Positions 1 to 5,534 are shown, counted from the first letter of the stretch. The stretch is 5,534 nt of DNA from Campylobacterota bacterium (GCA_025997415.1 BNUO01000100.1:1-5534), one strand, 5' to 3'. The notes: generated by a model from the letters alone, not told the origin. Program-made: numbers and translations.

Positions 1-118
1 CATCTTCACTCAGCGCTCGGTCATTTACGCATAAGTAAACTCCCTTCGCGCCTCGTTCAGCTTCCTTGACCTTGACGAAAATCCCATCGCGATCAACGGC
101 AAAAGCGATCGGTGCGCG
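1..118 (-). pseudogene. Start-less N-terminal gene fragment, weakly CoiA-like
   Basis: On the minus strand one frame stays open from a TAA at 139-137 to the left edge, while the other five frames are closed by stops. From 118 downward it reads RAPIAFAVDRDGIFVKVKEA, then ERGAKGVYLCVNDRALSED. The pattern 'A-DxDGxxVxxxEAERGxxxxYxC' resembles the N-terminus of CoiA-like competence proteins (nuclease-related, usually followed by a CPxC zinc knuckle). Here the residues after the Cys are VND, so the match is only suggestive. The frame contains no ATG, GTG or TTG. The only ATG nearby (126-124) is in another frame and lies in a repeat-like TGTCATTG stretch. I infer that the true 5' end was lost or replaced where repeat DNA begins, or that a frameshift is present. 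The rest of the gene lies outside the window. Confidence 0.3.
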
Positions 119-140
119 AATGTCATTGTGTGGCGGTTAC

Positions 141-168
141 TGTCATTGCGGGCTTGACCCGCAATCTC
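141..168. repeat. Short palindromic repeat, GCGGGCTTGACCCGC core
   Basis: An 8-bp perfect stem (ATTGCGGG at 145-152 with CCCGCAAT at 158-165) encloses a CTTGA loop. It is preceded by TGTC, the same lead-in used by the larger repeats next to it. Similar 'TGTCATTGCGGGCTTGACCC' units are known as dispersed intergenic repeats in several bacterial genomes. It is non-coding, although it translates as CHCGLDPQS in one frame. Confidence 0.6.
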
Positions 169-175
169 GTGTTCC

Positions 176-243
176 TGTCATTCTGAACGAAGTGAAGAAT
201 CTCAAGACAAACACAGATACTTCGGCTACGCCTCAGTATGACA
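176..243. repeat. Palindromic intergenic repeat, copy A (68 bp)
   Basis: The left arm begins TGTCATTCTGAACGAAGTGA and continues to GAATCTC. The right arm is CTTCGGCTACGCCTCAGTATGACA. The right arm read in reverse complement starts TGTCATACTGAGGCG, so the unit is an imperfect palindrome able to form a long hairpin. It is nearly identical to copy B, which has the same length; differences include GACAAAC for GGCGAAC in the centre and GGCTACG for GGCTTCG in the right arm. Confidence 0.85.
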
Positions 244-253
244 AGGCAACTCC

Positions 254-321
254 TGTCATTCTGAACGAAGTGAAGAATCTCAAGGCGAACACAGATACTT
301 CGGCTTCGCCTCAGTATGACA
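254..321. repeat. Palindromic intergenic repeat, copy B (68 bp)
   Basis: This copy is in the same orientation as copy A, 10 bp after it, and is almost the same sequence from TGTCATTCTGAACGAAG to CTCAGTATGACA. The close identity of A and B suggests a recent tandem duplication or strong homogenisation. The arms pair as an imperfect hairpin. Confidence 0.85.
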
Positions 322-469
322 GGGGCGTTGCGTTGTCATTCTGGGGCTAATGGTCATTTCGTGGTGAAGCTCTTAATCCAAAACCGCCATTAAGCCACTT
401 AATTCTATGCTTCATAGTGAGTTATTGTGCGGAATGCAATATCTTTTATGACAACAAAAAATGACTTGA

Positions 470-673
470 CTATATTGTTTTTATGGTGTTATTTCTGTTG
501 ATTATAAGATGATAAAGTATGCCGTTGAACGCTCTATCCATAAGCCCCGTTGTCTCTTTGATGGCCTTTCTGGCAACACTCTGTGCAGATAATCTATAAA
601 CCGCATTTAGGACACTTTTGGCGCTATATTCCAATGCCTGTGAAGCCATCAGGGCTTGCTTTTCTATAGACAC
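470..673 (-). CDS. Hypothetical 67-residue protein inside the TIR element
   Basis: I do not recognise this protein. The frame opens with GTG at 673-671; an in-frame ATG at 649-647 would give a product eight residues shorter. No clear Shine-Dalgarno sequence precedes either start, and an in-frame TAA lies about 40 bases upstream. The N-terminal 45 residues are alanine- and serine-rich and probably helical (QALMASQALEYSAKSVLNAV, then RLSAQSVARKAIKETTGLMD). The tail (ILYHLIINRNNTIKTI) is more hydrophobic, then basic. No catalytic motif, signal peptide or helix-turn-helix is evident. It fills about half of the 458-bp element and lies wholly between its inverted repeats, so it would travel with it. 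It could be a cargo peptide, a remnant of a larger gene, or a chance frame; its codons give little support either way. Confidence 0.3.
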   Translation of the reverse strand: MSIEKQALMASQALEYSAKSVLNAVYRLSAQSVARKAIKETTGLMDRAFNGILYHLIINRNNTIKTI

Positions 674-706
674 CGCTTGAACACTTTGTGTTGTTTTTTT
701 ATATGC

Positions 707-732
707 AATTTAGCAAACTGTTTCGCTAAATT
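707..732. repeat. Hairpin inside the TIR element
   Basis: AATTTAGCAAAC (707-718) pairs with GTTTCGCTAAATT (720-732) around a single T, with one bulged C. The result is a 12-bp stem with almost no loop in DNA terms. It lies 34 bases upstream of the GTG of the minus-strand small frame. No T-run follows on either strand, so it is not a standard terminator. It could be an operator-like palindrome or a subterminal binding site for a transposase. Confidence 0.4.
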
Positions 733-893
733 TAACGACAAACCCTCTGTACGAGACGCTTTGTAAGGTGTTTTTTCACCACGAAATGACCATTAGCCCC
801 ATTCTGAGCAAAGTGAAGAATCTACGCAAATAGAGATACTTCGGCTTCGCCTCAGTATGACGGGGAGAGGGAGGGGGATGCGTTGTTATTAAG

Positions 894-912
894 CCCCCCA
901 AAGTGTGGGGGG
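894..912 (-). terminator. Possible glnA terminator hairpin
   Basis: Read on the minus strand just after the glnA stop, six C, the loop ACACTTT and six G form a G/C-only stem. It begins 10 bases past the stop codon. What follows is CTTAATAAC rather than a real T-run, so intrinsic termination may be weak. The neighbouring palindromic repeat (834-861 arm) could also contribute to stopping transcription. Confidence 0.45.
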
Positions 913-922
913 ATAGAGAGAG

Positions 923-2365
923 TTAGCAGGAGTAGGTGGTTGCAAACTCGTATGGGTGAGGGCGACCTTCCCAAGGCCAGATCTCCGATTTGAACTTGTA
1001 GTGCTGGTAGTTTTGAATGAAATCCTCAGTCATCACGCCGCCTTCTTTGAGGTAGTCGCGATCGGCAAGCATACATTCGATCGCCTCACGAAGCGTGTGC
1101 GGCATCTGTTGAATGCCCTTTTCGCGGATTTCGTCCAGCGAAAGTTCAAACAGATCCATCTCCATCGGCTCGCCCGGATTGAGCTTTTTCTTGATCCCGT
1201 CAATGCCCGCCATCAACTGCGCCACAAAAGCGAGGTAAGGATTTGCCGAACTGTCGGGGAATCTAAACTCCGCTCGTTTCGCGTTTGCGCCGCTGACATA
1301 CGGAATGCGGCAAGAAGCGGAGCGGTTTTGCGCCGAGTAGGTCAAAATGCTTGGCGCTTCAAAGCCCGGAATCAGCCGTTTGTAGCTGTTGGTCGAGGAG
1401 TTGCTAAACGCCGCGATCGACTGCGCGTGTTTGAGAACGCCCGCGATGTAGCTCAGAGCCGTGTCGCTAAGCCCTTGATACTTATCGCCCGCGAAGGTGT
1501 TTTTGCCGCCCTTCCAGATCGACTGGTGGCAGTGCATACCGTTGCCGTTATCGCCGTAGAGCGGTTTTGGCATAAATGTAGCCGTTTTGCCGTTGAGATG
1601 AGCGACATTTTTGACCACATACTTTAGTTTTTGAACATTGTCGGCAGCTTCAACCAGCGAAGCGAACTTCACGCCGATCTCGCCTTGCGCCATTGCAACT
1701 TCGTGGTGGTTGATATTGACATCAAGCCCAACCGCTTCAAGCGTTTTAACCATTTCGGCGCGCAGATCGACCATACTATCGACAGGCTGAACGGGGAAAT
1801 AACCGCCCTTAACGCCCGGTCTATGACCTGTATTGAGGCGATCTTCAAACTTCACGCCGCTGTTCCAACTGCCCTCTTCGCTGTCAAGCTCGTAGTACTG
1901 GCAATTTACATCGTCGCGGATGCGCAGTTCGTCAAAGACGAAAAACTCGTTTTCGGGACCGAAAAACACCTCGTCTCCAAGACCGGTTGATTGGAGATAT
2001 TTGAGCGCTTTTTTGGCGATCGAACGAGGACAGTTTTCGTACGGCTGGTTTTTGTAGATGTCCCAAACATCGCAGATGACAACGGCTGTCGGATCGGCGG
2101 TGAATGGATCGACAAACACCGAGCTTGCGTCGGGGACGAGGATCATATCGGACTTGTTGATCGGCTGCCAATTTGGGATTGAGCTACCGTCAAACGGGAG
2201 ACCATCTCGAAATGTCTCTTCGTTAACATACTTGATCGTGTATGCCACATGGTGCCACACGCCTTTAATGTCGCTGAAACGAAAATCGACAAACTCGATT
2301 TTGTTGTCTTTGACAATTTGTTGAAACTTGTCAAAGTCCTCTTTTTTGACCTCAAATGCAGACAT
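923..2365 (-). CDS. glnA: Glutamine synthetase, type I
   Basis: GlnA catalyses ATP-dependent condensation of glutamate and ammonia to glutamine in the cytoplasm, normally as a dodecamer. The 480-residue product has the usual GSI length. The N-terminal beta-grasp domain ends in [12 protein letters not shown] (55-66; D59 is the ammonium-site Asp region). Catalytic-domain motifs follow in order: [10 protein letters not shown] (136-145, metal ligands E138 and E140), [13 protein letters not shown] (219-231, E222 and E229), [10 protein letters not shown] (273-282, H278), the flap IPGFEAP (332-338, E336), NRSASCRIP (347-355) and [10 protein letters not shown] (362-371, E366 and R368). The ATG at 2365 is chosen because AAGGAGAG lies 5 bases upstream; the frame extends 16 codons further but that part looks like leader sequence. 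The region aligned with the NLYDLPP adenylylation loop reads [10 protein letters not shown], with F406 where Tyr397 is expected. The enzyme is therefore probably not regulated by GlnE, as is known for Helicobacter pylori GS. Confidence 0.97.
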   Translation of the reverse strand: MSAFEVKKEDFDKFQQIVKDNKIEFVDFRFSDIKGVWHHVAYTIKYVNEETFRDGLPFDGSSIPNWQPINKSDMILVPDASSVFVDPFTADPTAVVICDVWDIYKNQPYENCPRSIAKKALKYLQSTGLGDEVFFGPENEFFVFDELRIRDDVNCQYYELDSEEGSWNSGVKFEDRLNTGHRPGVKGGYFPVQPVDSMVDLRAEMVKTLEAVGLDVNINHHEVAMAQGEIGVKFASLVEAADNVQKLKYVVKNVAHLNGKTATFMPKPLYGDNGNGMHCHQSIWKGGKNTFAGDKYQGLSDTALSYIAGVLKHAQSIAAFSNSSTNSYKRLIPGFEAPSILTYSAQNRSASCRIPYVSGANAKRAEFRFPDSSANPYLAFVAQLMAGIDGIKKKLNPGEPMEMDLFELSLDEIREKGIQQMPHTLREAIECMLADRDYLKEGGVMTEDFIQNYQHYKFKSEIWPWEGRPHPYEFATTYSC

Positions 2366-2370
2366 CGCGG

Positions 2371-2380
2371 CTCTCCTTTT
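2371..2380 (-). promoter_or_regulatory. Ribosome binding site that fixes the glnA start
   Basis: On the minus strand AAAAGGAGAG precedes CCGCG and the ATG at 2365-2363. This is a strong Shine-Dalgarno match at the normal distance. It supports the 480-residue protein over the longer frame starting at 2413, whose first 16 codons ([12 protein letters not shown]...) would overlap the apparent promoter and lack a GS counterpart. Confidence 0.75.
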
Positions 2381-2411
2381 TTTTGTAGAGATTTTTGTTA
2401 AAACGCACGGC

Positions 2412-2417
2412 ATATTA
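2412..2417 (-). promoter_or_regulatory. Likely -10 box for glnA
   Basis: On the minus strand TAATAT (2417-2412) lies about 46 bases before the glnA ATG. It is preceded by the A/T-rich run AAAAAAATTATTTTT (around 2437-2423). In Campylobacterota the housekeeping sigma factor relies on a -10 box with upstream A/T periodicity and a weak or absent -35, which fits. No sigma-54 GG/GC element or NtrC-like site is visible. The box lies in the 75-bp gap after the PHP gene, so glnA may be transcribed separately as well as by read-through. Confidence 0.4.
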
Positions 2418-2440
2418 GCCGAAAAATAATTTTTTTCTGC

Positions 2441-3220
2441 CTATATTTTCACCATATGCATTTTATGATCTTCAAAATAGCACGCCTCTTGGTAGCCGAT
2501 CGAACGCGCCAAAGCGTAGGCGGTCTCGTGCATTTTGGCAATGTGGCGCGGCGAGTGCGAGTCGCTGCCAAAGGTGATCGGCACGCCCAAGTCGTAAGCC
2601 GATTCCAAGATCGCGCGCGATGGATACTGCTCGCCGACAGGTTTGCTCCAGCCAGAGCAGTTAATCTCGATCGCCATACCCGCTTTTTTGATCGCCACAA
2701 GCGCTTCGGTTACGCTTTTGTCGGGTTTTTTGGAGGGAAAATGTCCGAAAATCTTGATCAGATCCATATGTCCCACGATCTCGTACATTCCGCACCGCGC
2801 CATATCGCGGATCGCGCCGAAATACTCGCGCCACACCTCGCCAATGCCGCGCTGCTGAAACTCGCCGATGTAGCTTGGATTGTCAAGCCCCCACATTCCC
2901 AGAAAATGGACGCTGCCAATGAGATAATCGACCTTGCGCCGAAACACATCGCTGTACATCTTAAATGGTAGATAGTCCGCTTCGTAGCCGAGTATGAGCT
3001 TGATCTCGCCCGCGTATTTTTCGCGCAGTTGGTGAAACTCGCGCTCGTAATCGTCCATCTCCTCATACGCCATACGATACTCCGCGTCCCATTGAAGCGG
3101 CGCGTGATCGCTGAAGCCAAAAACCTCTACGCCCTCTTTGATCGCCTCTTGGATATAGGCTTCCATTGTTCCTTCTGCGTGGTGGCAACGAAATGTGTGG
3201 TTGTGTAGATCGACTTTCAT
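2441..3220 (-). CDS. PHP-domain phosphoesterase, histidinol-phosphatase type
   Basis: The 259-residue cytosolic protein is a single PHP metal-dependent phosphatase domain. Metal-site residues appear in the family order: H6 and H8 in DLHNHTF, H14, D38-H39 in GFSDHAP, E80 in GYEADY, H105 in GSVHF, H151 and D153 in GHMDLIK, and D220 and H222 in GSDSHSP. Length and motif spacing match the HisK/HisJ-type histidinol phosphatases, which convert L-histidinol phosphate to L-histidinol in histidine synthesis. No his gene is nearby, and many Gram-negative bacteria use HisB for this step, so another phosphomonoester substrate is possible. The ATG at 3220 is preceded by AAAGAG at a normal distance and leaves the HxH motif at the extreme N-terminus, as usual. 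It lies 75 bp upstream of glnA on the same strand and diverges from cheZ across a 74-bp gap. It ends in TAG. Confidence 0.9.
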   Translation of the reverse strand: MKVDLHNHTFRCHHAEGTMEAYIQEAIKEGVEVFGFSDHAPLQWDAEYRMAYEEMDDYEREFHQLREKYAGEIKLILGYEADYLPFKMYSDVFRRKVDYLIGSVHFLGMWGLDNPSYIGEFQQRGIGEVWREYFGAIRDMARCGMYEIVGHMDLIKIFGHFPSKKPDKSVTEALVAIKKAGMAIEINCSGWSKPVGEQYPSRAILESAYDLGVPITFGSDSHSPRHIAKMHETAYALARSIGYQEACYFEDHKMHMVKI

Positions 3221-3252
3221 TCTGAATGCTCTTTAATTGCTGGTTGGCTAGG

Positions 3253-3258
3253 ATTATA
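3253..3258 (-). promoter_or_regulatory. Consensus -10 box for the PHP gene
   Basis: On the minus strand a perfect TATAAT (3258-3253), within GATATAATCC, lies about 33 bases before the PHP start codon. The region where a -35 would sit reads ATTAGT, not TTGACA, which is common for Campylobacterota promoters. On the opposite strand the same gap holds TATGCT (3264-3269) as a poorer -10 candidate for cheZ, so the 74-bp interval probably carries overlapping divergent promoters. Confidence 0.5.
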
Positions 3259-3294
3259 TCTGATATGCTCTCGTTACTAATTTAAGGATAACCG

Positions 3295-3969
3295 ATGACC
3301 CAAGAGGAACTTGACGCTCTAATGAGTGAGGACATGGACTCCGCCGTTGAAACGAGTGCGCCCAAAGAGCCACAACCAAGCGGTGAAACATACGACGAAA
3401 AGGACTTTCGAGTCAATACCGGATCGACCTGGCCCCCGCCCCCGCCGTCGCCGGAACACAGGGTGGTGCATCAGCTTGACGATGTGGCGCGTGAAGGCGA
3501 GGAGAAAACTGGACAGGTTTTTGACATATTGGAGTCGATCGGCAGCGATGCAAGCGAGTCGGAGGAGATTGTAACCAAAATAGACGAGCAACTTGCGCAG
3601 ATCATCGACACCTTCGAGCGGCTACATACGCATTTTCCGCAGATCGAAACCTTCGGGTCGCGGATCAAGACATGCAGCGCGATCAAAACTTACAACGAAC
3701 AACTAATTCAGATCTCCCAAAAAACCAACGATCAGATTATGGTTGCAATGGATGTAATGCAGTTTCAAGATATTCACCGCCAGAAGATCGAACGAGTAAT
3801 CAATGTAATGCGCGCGCTTAGCCGCTATATGAATTCGCTCTTTGAGACAAAAGTTGCGGACGAAAAACGGGTTAGCAGCGCGGTACATATTGTGGGCGAC
3901 GCGACAGACGATGTGGTCGATGAAGAGGATATTGAAGCGCTGATCGCAGCCTTTGGCGGCAAAAAGTAA
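3295..3969 (+). CDS. cheZ: Chemotaxis protein CheZ, CheY-P phosphatase (epsilonproteobacterial type)
   Basis: CheZ speeds loss of phosphate from the response regulator CheY-P, which resets the flagellar motor signal. The 224-residue protein has a helical core with the signature MQFQDIHRQKIERVINVM. D159 and Q163 align with E. coli CheZ D143 and the catalytic Q147 (DLTGQ). The C-terminus DEEDIEALIAAFGGKK (209-224) corresponds to the CheY-P-binding tail of CheZ (QVDDLLDSLGF in E. coli). The N-terminus TQEELDALM has the same short amphipathic pattern, also seen at the start of FliM. Between it and the core lies an acidic, probably disordered stretch with a run of five prolines (P47-P51). AAGGA stands 6 bases before the ATG. 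It diverges from the PHP gene and is followed by repeat DNA, so it is probably monocistronic. A soluble cytoplasmic protein is expected: no signal peptide or membrane segment is seen. Confidence 0.88.
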   Translation: MTQEELDALMSEDMDSAVETSAPKEPQPSGETYDEKDFRVNTGSTWPPPPPSPEHRVVHQLDDVAREGEEKTGQVFDILESIGSDASESEEIVTKIDEQLAQIIDTFERLHTHFPQIETFGSRIKTCSAIKTYNEQLIQISQKTNDQIMVAMDVMQFQDIHRQKIERVINVMRALSRYMNSLFETKVADEKRVSSAVHIVGDATDDVVDEEDIEALIAAFGGKK

Positions 3970-3986
3970 CACCGCCGCTCGCTCTC

Positions 3987-4102
3987 TGTCATTCTGAGCG
4001 AAGCGAAGAATCTAGGGCAAACACAGATTCTTCAGTCGCTCCCTCCGCAGTAACGGAAGCGGGGGACGCTTCCTACTGCTTCGCCGCTCCTTCAGAATGA
4101 CA
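3987..4102. repeat. Palindromic intergenic repeat, copy D, enlarged
   Basis: The left arm starts TGTCATTCTGAGCGAAGCGA and runs to GAATCT (3987-4013). The right arm ends CTCCTTCAGAATGACA (4087-4102). Compared with copy E, about 42 extra bases are lodged inside the right arm, between AGTCGCT and CTCCTTCAG. The copy begins 17 bases after the cheZ stop, and its hairpin could serve as the cheZ terminator; no separate T-tailed terminator is seen. Confidence 0.75.
4047..4079. repeat. Second palindrome nested inside copy D
   Basis: GCAGTA (4047-4052) pairs with TACTGC (4074-4079), and GGAAGCG (4055-4061) pairs with CGCTTCC (4067-4073). The loop is GGGGA and an AC is bulged. The 13-bp stem accounts for most of the extra DNA that distinguishes copy D from copy E, so it looks like a small palindromic unit inserted into a larger one. 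Confidence 0.6.
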
Positions 4103-4109
4103 AACAGCC

Positions 4110-4187
4110 CGTCATTCCGCACCAAAGCCTCCCTGTCATTCTAAACGAAGCCCCCTCTGTCATTCTGAAGCGAAGCTGAAGAATCTC
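4110..4187. repeat. Cluster of partial left arms of the repeat
   Basis: Three truncated arms follow copy D in the same direction: GTCATTCCGCACCAAAGCC (4110-4128), TGTCATTCTAAACGAAGCC (4134-4152), and TGTCATTCTGAAGCGAAGC onward to GAATCTC (4158-4187). They are spaced about 24 bases apart and lack the right arm. The cluster resembles the one at 4522-4564, pointing to duplication of a compound block. Confidence 0.65.
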
Positions 4188-4343
4188 ATCTCTCGCCCTT
4201 GCCTTCGCACCGCCTGAAACAAACAGGAAGCAACAAACCAAGAAATAACTTTAATGAATGCGTATTATAACCCTGCATAATTTCTTTAAGTTGCCAAGTG
4301 GTAGTATGCCCAGCATTCATTTCATAGTGCGGAGGGGCTTGTG

Positions 4344-4490
<147 letters not shown>

Positions 4491-4521
4491 CACTCCTTGC
4501 CATGCCGATCCGAAGCCCCAT

Positions 4522-4643
4522 TGTCATTCTGAACGAAGCCCTCTCTGTCATTCTGAACAAAGCCCTCCCTGTCATTCTGAGCGAAGCGAAGAATCTAAAA
4601 GCAATCACAGATTCTTCAGTCGCTCTGCTCCTTCAGAATGACA
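4522..4643. repeat. Palindromic repeat cluster with full copy E
   Basis: Two truncated left arms (TGTCATTCTGAACGAAGCC at 4522-4540 and TGTCATTCTGAACAAAGCC at 4546-4564) precede a complete 74-bp copy (4570-4643). In that copy TGTCATTCTGAGCGAAGCGA...GAATCT pairs with AGATTCTTC...CTTCAGAATGACA. A further degenerate arm starts at 4651 (TGTCATTCAGAGCAAATCG). The arrangement mirrors 3987-4187. It translates as the motif VILNEA/VILSEAKNLK, a hallmark of such repeats being miscalled as protein. Confidence 0.75.
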
Positions 4644-4733
4644 AACAGCCTGTCATTCAGAGCAAATCGAAATGGTTGGACTCCTCATAGCAGACAATAC
4701 ACGCTTTGCTTATAGCTGTTTCTTATATTCCAC

Positions 4734-4740
4734 AAGGAGG
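4734..4740 (+). promoter_or_regulatory. Ribosome binding site of the chemoreceptor gene
   Basis: AAGGAGG, a full Shine-Dalgarno match, lies 4 bases before ATG 4745. It marks the start even though the gene runs off the window. Upstream, TATAGC (4711-4716) and TATATT (4724-4729) are -10-like. The second is too close to the ribosome binding site to be used sensibly. No clear sigma-28 or sigma-54 element is visible. Confidence 0.7.
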
Positions 4741-4744
4741 CTCC

Positions 4745-5534
4745 ATGAGGATTAGGTTACGCATTCATCTACTTTCAACCTTGTCGTGGCTAGGGTTGAT
4801 CATCGTTGCTGGAATCGGTATCAACAACTCGCACGGCGACGGGCTGGTTATGAAAGAGATCTCCGGCGAACGCATACCAAAGCACGAAGCGTTGCTGGTT
4901 GCGCAGAGAGAGGTCAATAACGAGTTGCGCCGCAATTACGAGTCGGTCTCACTGACGCATCTACCGCACGCCGAGCGCATGGACGGTTTGCGCCGCGCAC
5001 TAGAGTTCAAAAAGAAAGCCGATGTTGAGCTTCAAAAGGCGATCGACACTTACGACAAGTACCCGCGTGCGCCTGAAGCCGACAGGGTTTTTGCCCAACT
5101 CAAAGAGGTATATGCCCGCTGGAAGCCGATCGTTGTTACAAACGCCACGCTTGCCCTTGAACAGGGAGTCGCAAGAGGCACGGAGGAGTCTTTGATCGCC
5201 GCAACCGAAAAAGTGCTAGAAGGCGCGGTTTCGGCTCGCAACGACACCAACACCATTACTAGTATGCTTGCCGAGCTTGTGGAGATAAACTCCAAATACA
5301 TGCAACAAGGCGCGGAGGAGACTGAGCAATCATCGCAAAGCGCCCTAACCTTGCAAATCACCGTCTCTGTAGTACTGATCCTTATTGCCGTTTTCTTGGG
5401 ACTGACAACACTCAAAGCGGTTGTTGCACCGATCGAAAAAGTCCGCGATGCCGTTGTCCTGATCGCCAAAGACCTCAATCTGAAGATACGAAGCGGACAC
5501 ACAAGCAATGATGAAATAGGCGAGATGACAAAAG
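4745..5534 (+). CDS. Methyl-accepting chemotaxis protein, N-terminal part (cut by window end)
   Basis: This is the sensory half of an inner-membrane chemoreceptor that would signal through CheW/CheA. The first 263 codons are visible. A short basic N-terminus (MRIRLRIH) leads into membrane helix 1 (about 9-26, LLSTLSWLGLIIVAGIGI). A largely helical, charged periplasmic domain follows (about 27-202), without Cys and without PAS/Cache motifs; its shape fits a four-helix-bundle ligand-binding domain. Membrane helix 2 is about 203-223 (LQITVSVVLILIAVFLGLTT). A HAMP domain begins near 224 with the usual Pro (P229, APIEKV) and the DEIGEM motif at 256-261, where the window stops. The methylation helices and signalling tip lie beyond it. 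A histidine kinase or diguanylate cyclase with the same front end cannot be excluded, but a receptor is the likeliest, especially with cheZ nearby. The ligand cannot be predicted. Repeat DNA and a CAAT tract occupy the upstream region. Confidence 0.8.
   Translation, partial: MRIRLRIHLLSTLSWLGLIIVAGIGINNSHGDGLVMKEISGERIPKHEALLVAQREVNNELRRNYESVSLTHLPHAERMDGLRRALEFKKKADVELQKAIDTYDKYPRAPEADRVFAQLKEVYARWKPIVVTNATLALEQGVARGTEESLIAATEKVLEGAVSARNDTNTITSMLAELVEINSKYMQQGAEETEQSSQSALTLQITVSVVLILIAVFLGLTTLKAVVAPIEKVRDAVVLIAKDLNLKIRSGHTSNDEIGEMTK

Larger units (their letters stand above)
343..800. mobile_element. 458-bp MITE-like element with 26-bp perfect TIRs and 5-bp TSD
   Basis: The ends are perfect inverted repeats of 26 bp. 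The left end (343-368) starts GGGGCTAATGGTCATTTC and ends GTGGTGAA; the right end (775-800) is its exact reverse complement. ATTCT occurs directly outside both ends (338-342 and 801-805) as a target-site duplication. If the boundary is placed one base over, a 6-bp ATTCTG duplication is also possible. Removing the element and one duplication restores an intact palindromic repeat. The interior is more AT-rich than the flanking genes and contains no transposase; the longest frame is 67 codons. This is the architecture of a miniature non-autonomous transposon moved in trans. Ends beginning GGGG with a 5-bp duplication recall Tn3-type elements, but the inner half of the TIR does not match that family clearly, so I leave the family open. 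Confidence 0.8.
334..861. repeat. Palindromic repeat copy C, split by an insertion
   Basis: The left end TGTCATTCT (334-342) and the remainder GAGCAAAGTGAAGAATCT through CTCAGTATGAC (806-861) together rebuild one complete repeat like A and B. They are separated by the 458-bp element at 343-800 plus a duplicated ATTCT. The reconstructed junction TGTCATTCT|GAGCAAAG matches the family consensus TGTCATTCTGARCRAAG, which fixes the insertion point. Confidence 0.8.

Noticed and set aside
66..350. 94-codon plus-strand frame across the left repeat block
   Set aside because: It is a translation of palindromic repeats (VILNEVKNLK occurs twice, plus CHCGLDPQS), and its end runs into the TIR element.
343..800. 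Tn3-family assignment of the small element
   Set aside because: A GGGG start and a 5-bp duplication fit, but the inverted repeat is 26 rather than about 38 bp and its inner half lacks the usual Tn3 pattern.
956..1990. Long plus-strand frames opposite glnA
   Set aside because: They are antisense shadows of a complete, motif-perfect glutamine synthetase.
2366..2440. Glutamine riboswitch or NtrC site ahead of glnA
   Set aside because: The 75-bp gap is A/T-rich with no conserved riboswitch core or palindromic activator site.
4690..4744. Sigma-54 or sigma-28 promoter for the chemoreceptor gene
   Set aside because: ACACGCTTTGC resembles part of a -24/-12 site but lacks the GG of the -24 element, and no GCCGATAA-like -10 box is present.
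5050..5508. 152-codon minus-strand frame at the right edge
   Set aside because: It is antisense to the chemoreceptor frame, which has a strong ribosome binding site, two membrane helices and HAMP motifs.

Overview
The window most likely comes from a member of the Campylobacterota (Epsilonproteobacteria), with moderate GC content. The evidence is a Helicobacter-style type I glutamine synthetase without the adenylylation tyrosine, a CheZ of the epsilonproteobacterial type with the core MQFQDIHRQKIERVINVM, and a methyl-accepting chemotaxis protein close by. No species can be named from the sequence alone.

Layout. Positions 1-118 hold the only open frame of the left edge, on the minus strand. 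It looks like the N-terminal part of a gene (weakly CoiA-like) that has no start codon and abuts repeat DNA. Positions 119-922 contain no conventional gene. They carry a family of imperfect palindromic repeats (each about 68 bp) and, inside one copy, a 458-bp element (343-800). This element has perfect 26-bp terminal inverted repeats and a 5-bp target duplication, and it encodes at most one unrecognised 67-residue protein. Next come two minus-strand genes: glnA (923-2365) and, upstream of it, a PHP-domain phosphoesterase of the histidinol-phosphatase type (2441-3220). Divergent from these on the plus strand is cheZ (3295-3969). Positions 3970-4744 are again repeat-rich: more palindromic copies, one with a second palindrome nested in it, and a tetranucleotide tract of fifteen CAAT units. 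The tract sits just downstream of a good ribosome binding site and ATG. The window ends inside a transmembrane chemoreceptor gene (4745 onward), cut off in its HAMP domain.

How the genes relate. GlnA makes glutamine from glutamate and ammonia. The PHP protein probably removes phosphate from a small metabolite, classically histidinol phosphate. The two may be co-transcribed, but glnA also appears to have its own promoter. CheZ (CheY-P phosphatase) and the chemoreceptor both belong to chemotaxis, although about 770 bp of repeat DNA separates them.

The most notable signals are the small non-autonomous-looking element caught with an intact target duplication inside a repeat copy, and the CAAT tract, whose unit number would switch the reading frame of a small ORF or alter spacing upstream of the chemoreceptor gene.
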